The notes beneath the pieces were generated by a model. That model worked only from the letters and a program-made list of their open reading frames with translations. It did no database searches and was not told the DNA's origin. The position numbers were made by a program, and so were the translations under genes. Of a stretch of DNA of 64,000 bases, positions 59,626 through 64,000 are shown piece by piece. The DNA comes from Fen-1273 sp035516035 (lineage in GTDB: Bacteria; Bacteroidota; Ignavibacteria; UBA10030; UBA6906): positions 1 through 64,000 of the forward strand of contig DATJAS010000029.1 in the NCBI GenBank assembly GCA_035516035.1, written 5' to 3'. Position 1 is the first letter of the stretch. Every line of letters starts with the position of its first letter.

Positions 59626-59946
59626 ATGGGCCTCTCAAAAATAGAATCATTCGCCGGCCGCCAGAAGCGCATAGCCGATCTGGCAAAGGCCCTTGCACAT
59701 CCGGCAAGAGTGGCGATCCTCGAGTTCCTCGCAAAGCAGACAACCTGCGTCTGCGGTGACATCGTCGACCAGCTTCCCCTGTCCCAGTCCACTGTGTCTC
59801 AGCACCTTGCGGAACTCAAGCGCGTAGGGCTCATCAAAGGGGAGATAGAGGGACCCCGCGTGTGCTACTGCATCGATAAGAGAGCATGGGATGACGCAAA
59901 GGACCTTCTCACCCAATTCCTCACCGACGTCAAGAAGTGTTGCTAA
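59626..59946 (+). CDS. arsR: ArsR-family metalloregulatory repressor
   Basis: The 106-residue protein has a winged helix-turn-helix (KALAHPARVAILEFLAKQ, LPLSQSTVSQHLAELKRVGL) with a Cys pair C41-V-C43 in the first helix region, where As(III)-sensing ArsR proteins bind metalloid, and further Cys at 80, 82, 105 and 106. It should repress by binding palindromes such as those at 58445 and 59965 and release on metalloid binding. It lies 120 bases after the hgcA stop codon, so it is probably in the hgcA transcript and autoregulated. Confidence 0.9.
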   Translation: MGLSKIESFAGRQKRIADLAKALAHPARVAILEFLAKQTTCVCGDIVDQLPLSQSTVSQHLAELKRVGLIKGEIEGPRVCYCIDKRAWDDAKDLLTQFLTDVKKCC

Positions 59947-59964
59947 AAAAATTTGCCTTGCCGT

Positions 59965-59980
59965 ATCGCAATATTACGAT
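59965..59980 (+). promoter_or_regulatory. ArsR-type operator upstream of arsC
   Basis: ATCGCAATATTACGAT differs at one base from the palindrome upstream of hgcA. It lies 22 bases before the arsC ATG, with TTGCCT-N16-TACGAT as a possible promoter overlapping it. This suggests a second ArsR-controlled transcript for arsC, ACR3 and the small membrane protein. Confidence 0.68.
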
Positions 59981-60002
59981 TAATCCATAAAACGGAGGAC
60001 GC

Positions 60003-60434
60003 ATGGACAAATCGAGGGTCCTGTTCGTCTGCATTCACAATAGCGCCAGAAGCCAGATGGCTGAGGCGCTCCTGAATCACTTCTACGGGGACTACTTTCA
60101 GGCGGAGAGTGCCGGGCTGGAACCGGGCAAGCTGAACCCCATTGCGGTGGCGGCGATGGCCGATATCGGGATCGATATCTCAAAGAAGACGACTCGCGGT
60201 GTCTTCGACCTCTACAAGGCCGGGATGATGTACAAATACGTCGTCACCGTTTGTGATGAGGCAAGTGCCGAGCGGTGTCCGCTATTTCCGTCGGCAACAA
60301 AAACACTCCACTGGAGCTTTGAGGACCCGGCCTCATTCAAGGGATCGGATACCGAAAAGCTGCAAAAGACGATCCTCGTTCGTGATAAGATCAAGTCGAC
60401 AATCGCCGCCTGGGTGCACGAACTCAACCCCTAG
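60003..60434 (+). CDS. arsC: Thioredoxin-coupled arsenate reductase
   Basis: The 143-residue protein is of the low-molecular-weight phosphatase type: P-loop C10-I-H-N-S-A-R-S17, and the redox pair C84 (VTVCDEA) and C92 (ERCPLFP), which is the Staphylococcus aureus pI258 pattern. It reduces arsenate to arsenite using thioredoxin. The ATG at 60003 has GGAGG five bases upstream. ACR3 follows and would export the product. Confidence 0.95.
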   Translation: MDKSRVLFVCIHNSARSQMAEALLNHFYGDYFQAESAGLEPGKLNPIAVAAMADIGIDISKKTTRGVFDLYKAGMMYKYVVTVCDEASAERCPLFPSATKTLHWSFEDPASFKGSDTEKLQKTILVRDKIKSTIAAWVHELNP

Positions 60435-60473
60435 GACTCACTTTAGCGCAAGTTCAACAGCCACGAGGATCTC

Positions 60474-61523
60474 GTGTCCATTGTTAACAGAAGACTGACA
60501 TTCATCGATCGCTATCTGACCGCATGGATATTCCTTGCCATGGGGATTGGCGTTTTGACGGGTTATCTGTATCCAGGGATCGCACGGTTCTGGGGGCATT
60601 TCCAATCCGGGACGACGAACATCCCGATAGCGGTCGGGCTCATCCTCATGATGTACCCGCCGCTGGCAAAGGTGAAGTATGAAGAGCTGGGAGATGTTTT
60701 CAGGAACACAAAGGTCCTCGGTCTCTCGCTCGTCCAGAACTGGATCGTTGGCCCGATTCTCATGTTCGCGCTCGCCGTCCTTTTCCTGCAGGATCATCCG
60801 GACTATATGGCAGGTCTCATCATGATGGGGCTTGCCCGCTGTATCGCGATGGTCATCGTGTGGAATGAACTCGCAAAAGGCGATACCGAGTATGCCGCCG
60901 CGCTTGTCGCATTCAACTCTGTTTTCCAGGTCCTCTTTTTCTCCGTCTATGCCTATGTCTTCCTGACCGTGGTTCCGGGTTGGTTCGGTCTGCGAGCCGT
61001 ACAAGTTGATGTGACTATCGGCCAGATCGCACAAAGCGTCTTCTTCTACCTCGGGATTCCGTTCATTGGCGGGATTATCACGCGCTTTGTCCTGCTGCGG
61101 GCGAGAGGGAGGGAGTGGTATCAGAAGAAGTTTATTCCCGTGATCAGTCCCATCACGCTTATCGCACTTCTCTTCACGGTGTTTGTGATGTTCTCGCTCA
61201 AGGGGGAGTACATCGTCAAGATTCCACTTGACGTTATACGGATCGCAATCCCGCTCACGCTCTATTTTGTGATCATGTTCTTCGTTTCCATGGCCATGGG
61301 AAAGAGGATAGGGGCGGAGTACTCGAAGTCTGCGACGCTTTCATTTACCGCGGCCAGCAACAATTTCGAACTTGCAATTGCCGTGGCGGTCGCCGTTTTT
61401 GGGATTAATTCCGGTCAGGCGTTCGCCACCGTCATTGGCCCCATGATCGAAGTGCCGGTTCTCATCAGCCTGGTGAACGTCTCCCTCTGGATTGGTCGCA
61501 AATACTTTGGGGTTATGGAATGA
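60474..61523 (+). CDS. acr3: ACR3-type arsenite efflux permease
   Basis: The 349-residue protein has about ten membrane helices and the ACR3 signatures GLARCIAMVIVWNELAKGD, in which the conserved Cys is present, and LSFTAASNNFELAIAVAVA. It exports arsenite made by ArsC. The GTG at 60474 has ACGAGGA upstream. It overlaps the next gene by four bases (ATGA). Confidence 0.95.
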   Translation: MSIVNRRLTFIDRYLTAWIFLAMGIGVLTGYLYPGIARFWGHFQSGTTNIPIAVGLILMMYPPLAKVKYEELGDVFRNTKVLGLSLVQNWIVGPILMFALAVLFLQDHPDYMAGLIMMGLARCIAMVIVWNELAKGDTEYAAALVAFNSVFQVLFFSVYAYVFLTVVPGWFGLRAVQVDVTIGQIAQSVFFYLGIPFIGGIITRFVLLRARGREWYQKKFIPVISPITLIALLFTVFVMFSLKGEYIVKIPLDVIRIAIPLTLYFVIMFFVSMAMGKRIGAEYSKSATLSFTAASNNFELAIAVAVAVFGINSGQAFATVIGPMIEVPVLISLVNVSLWIGRKYFGVME

Positions 61524-61894
61524 CAAACGTTGCCCTGTACTTTATTTCCGCCGCGATCTTGATAGGGTGGGGCGTCGCACACATGATTCCAACGAAAAAA
61601 GTGGTGGAAGCATTTGGAGCCATCAGCCAGGACAACAAGAGAATCATCACAATGGAATGGATCATTGAAGGTGCAACTCTCATCTTCATCGGGGCTCTCA
61701 TCAGCGTCGTAACGATCGTTGATCGTTCGTCCACAGTCTCAAGAGCAACGTACCTGGTCTCAATCGCGATGTTGAACGCACTCTCCGTTATATCGTTGTT
61801 TACAGGTTCCAGGGTGAAACACCTGGCCTTTAAATTGTGTCCGGTGATATTCTCGGGTTCATCGCTCCTGGTTTTGCTGGGGCTGTGCCTGTGA
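61520..61894 (+). CDS. Small four-helix membrane protein of the ars operon
   Basis: The 124-residue product has four membrane helices (LYFISAAILIGWGVAHMIP, MEWIIEGATLIFIGALISVV, YLVSIAMLNALSVISLF, VIFSGSSLLVLLGLCL) and a conserved-looking loop, ISQDNKRIITMEWI. The start codon overlaps the end of acr3, so it is co-translated with the arsenite pump. The function is unknown; an accessory role in arsenite or arsenical handling is an inference from position. Confidence 0.75.
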   Translation: MTNVALYFISAAILIGWGVAHMIPTKKVVEAFGAISQDNKRIITMEWIIEGATLIFIGALISVVTIVDRSSTVSRATYLVSIAMLNALSVISLFTGSRVKHLAFKLCPVIFSGSSLLVLLGLCL

Positions 61895-61950
61895 TCTTGA
61901 TCCTTCTGAGAATCCTGAAGCCATGGGGAATGGGAAGGTGAGAGCCTGCC

Positions 61951-62036
61951 GTCATCGCGAGAAGTGGCGCATCTGGCGCCACGACGAAGCGATCTTGTCG
62001 AAGAGATCGCATTCCCTGCTGTCAAGCCCGCTCCCC
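61951..62036 (+). repeat. Dispersed palindromic repeat within the esterase 3' end
   Basis: About 90 percent identical over 86 bases to 58323-58408. On the minus strand it encodes about the last 26 residues and the stop codon of the carboxylesterase. Confidence 0.85.
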
Positions 62037-63580
62037 TCCCCGATCCGATCCCCGAACTCCATGTACGCGTCCTTGGCCGAGGTGTACGCAGGCCACCGCG
62101 CTCCCCCATCAATCGCGGGATTCCCGGTTCGCGCGAACTGCAGCCAGGCGGCGTGCATGGCATCCGACACCGTCTCGTCCTGGCCGGACAACAGCGCGGC
62201 GTCGGGGTACGGCTTGAAGACGTAGAAGATCTCCGCGCCATGCGTCGCCCCGAGGCCACGTGCGCTGAGGGGAGGGGCAACGCGCGTGAAATGATACATC
62301 CAGACGTTCGGGTTGTGTGTGCTCATCGCCCGGGCAGCACGCCGGGCCGGCGCGATGAACGAGGAGATTGTGACGAGGCGGGCGATTGCCGGCCTCACCT
62401 CACTATCGGTGCGCACCGGGAACATCCTGAGCACCTCGTCGGCGTATTCGCCGAACAGTCTCCGCGCCGCGAGCACGTAGCCCGTGGTCTTCCTGATCGG
62501 GATTTCCGGGAGGAAGAGCGTCCCTTCGTCGGCGTTTGTCCCGATCAGGACCGGGACGATGTTCCCCTCGCCGGAGGCGTAGATCTCGAGAGGCTCTCGC
62601 GGGAGCACATAGCCGTCGATCGCCGGGCCCATCTTCCGTCCCGAACCGAAGAGTCCGACCCTCGGACTGGCCGCCTGGAGGAGGGCTTCCGCGGGTATTG
62701 CCCGCAGCCGCGCGGCAACCTCTTCGGTCGCGCCTGCAGAATCGTCCAGCCCCGCCTGGCGGGCAATCGCCACACCCGTGGCCTCCGTCGCCAGTGAATC
62801 GTCCGCGCCCTGCCGGTGCAGGGGGGGGAGGCTCGCTGCAACGCCGCTTTCCATGATTGCCCGGTGGAAGAGTCCACGCGCAAGGGGGGACGCGATCAGG
62901 CACCCGACGGCAACGCTCCCCGCCGATTCGCCGAAGATCGTGACATTGGCGGGGTCGCCGCCGAACGCTGCGATATTGTCGTGCACCCAGCGGAGCGCCT
63001 GTATCATGTCGAGGAGCCCGTAGTTCCCGGACACGTGATCGGGGGATTCCGCGCTCAGCGCGGGATGCGCCATAAAGCCGAACGGGCCGAGCCTGTAGTT
63101 GATCGTCACCTCGACGGCGCCGTCCCTTGCGAAGCTCAGCCCCCCGTACAACGCCTGGGCACCGCTGCCAATCGCAAACCCTCCGCCGTGAATCCATACT
63201 ATGACCGGCCGTGCTTCTTCTTTCGGGGCGGCGGTCCAGACATTGAGATAGAGACAATCCTCGCTCTTCGGCCCCGTGATTCCCCTGATGACCTTCTGGT
63301 CCGGCTGAATGCAGCTTGGCCCGAACTGGGCGCAGTCGCGCGTGCCGCTCCATGCCTCGACCGGCTGCGGCGGCTTCCAGCGGAGAGCTCCCACCGGCGG
63401 CCTGGCGTACGGTATCCCGCGGAACACGCGCACGCCGGAGCCGGCCTGTGCCGTCGTCCCGCGTATGGTGCCTCCCTCGACGGCGATCAGCGTGTCGGCA
63501 GTCTGCGCTGCGGCAGAAGAGACAAGCGCTCCCGCTGCAAGAACGATGATCGCCCCGATCCTTTCCGAGCCTCTCTTCAT
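61952..63580 (-). CDS. Exported type B carboxylesterase
   Basis: The 542-residue protein has a signal peptide (IGAIIVLAAGALVSSAAAQ), FRGIPYARPPVGALRWKPP, SEDCLYLNVW, the oxyanion-hole WIHGGGF, the nucleophile motif FGESAGS, and a catalytic His in GATHGAEIFYVF. These mark the type B carboxylesterase family, which hydrolyses diverse esters. The last residues (SRECDLFDKIASSWRQMRHF) and the stop codon come from an inserted palindromic repeat, so the native C-terminus has been replaced or extended. Confidence 0.9.
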   Translation of the reverse strand: MKRGSERIGAIIVLAAGALVSSAAAQTADTLIAVEGGTIRGTTAQAGSGVRVFRGIPYARPPVGALRWKPPQPVEAWSGTRDCAQFGPSCIQPDQKVIRGITGPKSEDCLYLNVWTAAPKEEARPVIVWIHGGGFAIGSGAQALYGGLSFARDGAVEVTINYRLGPFGFMAHPALSAESPDHVSGNYGLLDMIQALRWVHDNIAAFGGDPANVTIFGESAGSVAVGCLIASPLARGLFHRAIMESGVAASLPPLHRQGADDSLATEATGVAIARQAGLDDSAGATEEVAARLRAIPAEALLQAASPRVGLFGSGRKMGPAIDGYVLPREPLEIYASGEGNIVPVLIGTNADEGTLFLPEIPIRKTTGYVLAARRLFGEYADEVLRMFPVRTDSEVRPAIARLVTISSFIAPARRAARAMSTHNPNVWMYHFTRVAPPLSARGLGATHGAEIFYVFKPYPDAALLSGQDETVSDAMHAAWLQFARTGNPAIDGGARWPAYTSAKDAYMEFGDRIGEGSGLDSRECDLFDKIASSWRQMRHFSR

Positions 63581-63598
63581 TTCCCTCTCCCCGTTGTG

Positions 63599-64000
63599 TC
63601 AGAGTCCTGAAAGCACGCCCCACCCGGTGCACGGATCCCAGCCCGGCCCGGCGCGGTAGCCCTTATGCGTGGATGTCGTGGTGTTGTCCCCCTGCGTGAT
63701 GTCGCGGCAGAGTGACGGGTCGGCATAAAGCGTCGGATTGATGAACCCCGCGGGCTTCCCTTTTGACTCGTTCACGCGGGCGATGAGCGCAGCCACGAGC
63801 GGCGCCACCGCGCTCGTCCCGCCGATCACCATCTCCTGTCCGTCAACCAGTACCTGGTAGCCGGTCTGCGGATCCGCATTTGCCGCCACGTCGGGAACCC
63901 CACGGCCGACGTTTCCGGTGCTCGCCGACGGCGGCACGCCGGCGTTCTTCTGGTAATCAGGGAGGGGGAAAACGTCGCTCACGCCCCCTCCCGTGGCGGA
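63599..64000 (-). CDS. S53 (sedolisin-type) peptidase, C-terminal part
   Basis: The frame is open to the end of the window, so the start lies beyond 64000. The visible 133 residues include GGGVSDVFPLPDYQ, GRGVPDVAANADPQTGYQV and the serine nucleophile motif GGTSAVAPLVAALIARV, followed by RDITQGDNTTT and GWDPCTGWGVLSGL, the calcium-binding end typical of S53 sedolisin/kumamolisin peptidases. It is probably an exported acid peptidase. It ends about 18 bases before the esterase start on the same strand. Confidence 0.88.
   Translation of the reverse strand, partial: SATGGGVSDVFPLPDYQKNAGVPPSASTGNVGRGVPDVAANADPQTGYQVLVDGQEMVIGGTSAVAPLVAALIARVNESKGKPAGFINPTLYADPSLCRDITQGDNTTTSTHKGYRAGPGWDPCTGWGVLSGL

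Overview
The window is a GC-rich (roughly 60-65 percent by eye) bacterial chromosome segment. Three loci carry a Bacteroidetes-type C-terminal secretion signal (YPNPFNPST, followed by LASGVYFYRLRAG in the two intact copies): two intact genes ending at 9552 and 19079 and one orphan remnant at 2277-2426. Many exported proteins, beta-barrels, a LolA-like protein, LytS/LytTR regulators and family GH106/GH35/GH37 glycosidases fit a Gram-negative member of the Fibrobacteres-Chlorobi-Bacteroidetes group, possibly Ignavibacteria-like. No rRNA, tRNA, CRISPR array, integrase or transposase was seen, so the taxonomic call is an inference.

Layout. 1-4454: end of a C39-like protein, a porin plus Rieske protein pair, a DsrE-like protein, a SpoIIAA-like protein and a membrane metallophosphoesterase. 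4725-7359: NtrB/NtrC-type two-component pair with a sigma-54 activator. 7732-12679: secreted arylsulfotransferase-like protein, a small exported protein and a hybrid kinase. 12910-24773: FHA/lytic transglycosylase fusion, M61 peptidase, DUF3160 protein, GH106 rhamnosidase, small proteins and a DUF2779 iron-sulfur nuclease. 25050-29284: three-gene signalling cluster. 29496-31573: DGPF protein, ECF42-type sigma factor and AHSA1-like protein. 31800-37642: six-gene operon with an ABC ATPase, FtsX-like permease, LolA-like protein, outer-membrane barrel and LytS/LytTR pair. 37647-49418: trehalase, PLP decarboxylase, FAD reductase, ABC-2 exporter, DUF4143 ATPase, shortened S37 peptidase and a TPR lipoprotein. 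49706-58218: LCM methyltransferase, NfeD/flotillin pair, small carbonic anhydrase, M28 peptidase, GH35 galactosidase and a phosphoesterase. 58426-61894: arsenic-resistance region. 61952-64000: type B carboxylesterase and the end of an S53 peptidase.

The most notable locus is 58426-61894. A gene encoding an HgcA-type corrinoid protein (mercury methylation family, cap motif NVWCAAGK) lies upstream of arsR, arsC, ACR3 and a small membrane protein. The same 16-bp palindrome stands upstream of hgcA, where it covers the promoter -10, and upstream of arsC, which suggests a single ArsR regulon. The hgcA reading frame stops after its third membrane helix. The bases overlapping and following the stop encode, in another frame, what looks like the C-terminal tail of the partner ferredoxin HgcB. 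The simplest reading is a deletion that removed the end of hgcA and most of hgcB.

Two further themes cross the window. A family of 40-90 bp palindromic repeats (GTCATTGCGAG ... GCAATCTC) sits almost always within 15 bases of a stop codon and in some cases supplies the stop codon or the C-terminal residues. Three good sigma-54 promoter candidates precede two paralogous hybrid kinases and a small exported protein, which may form a regulon with the NtrC-type activator at 5926.
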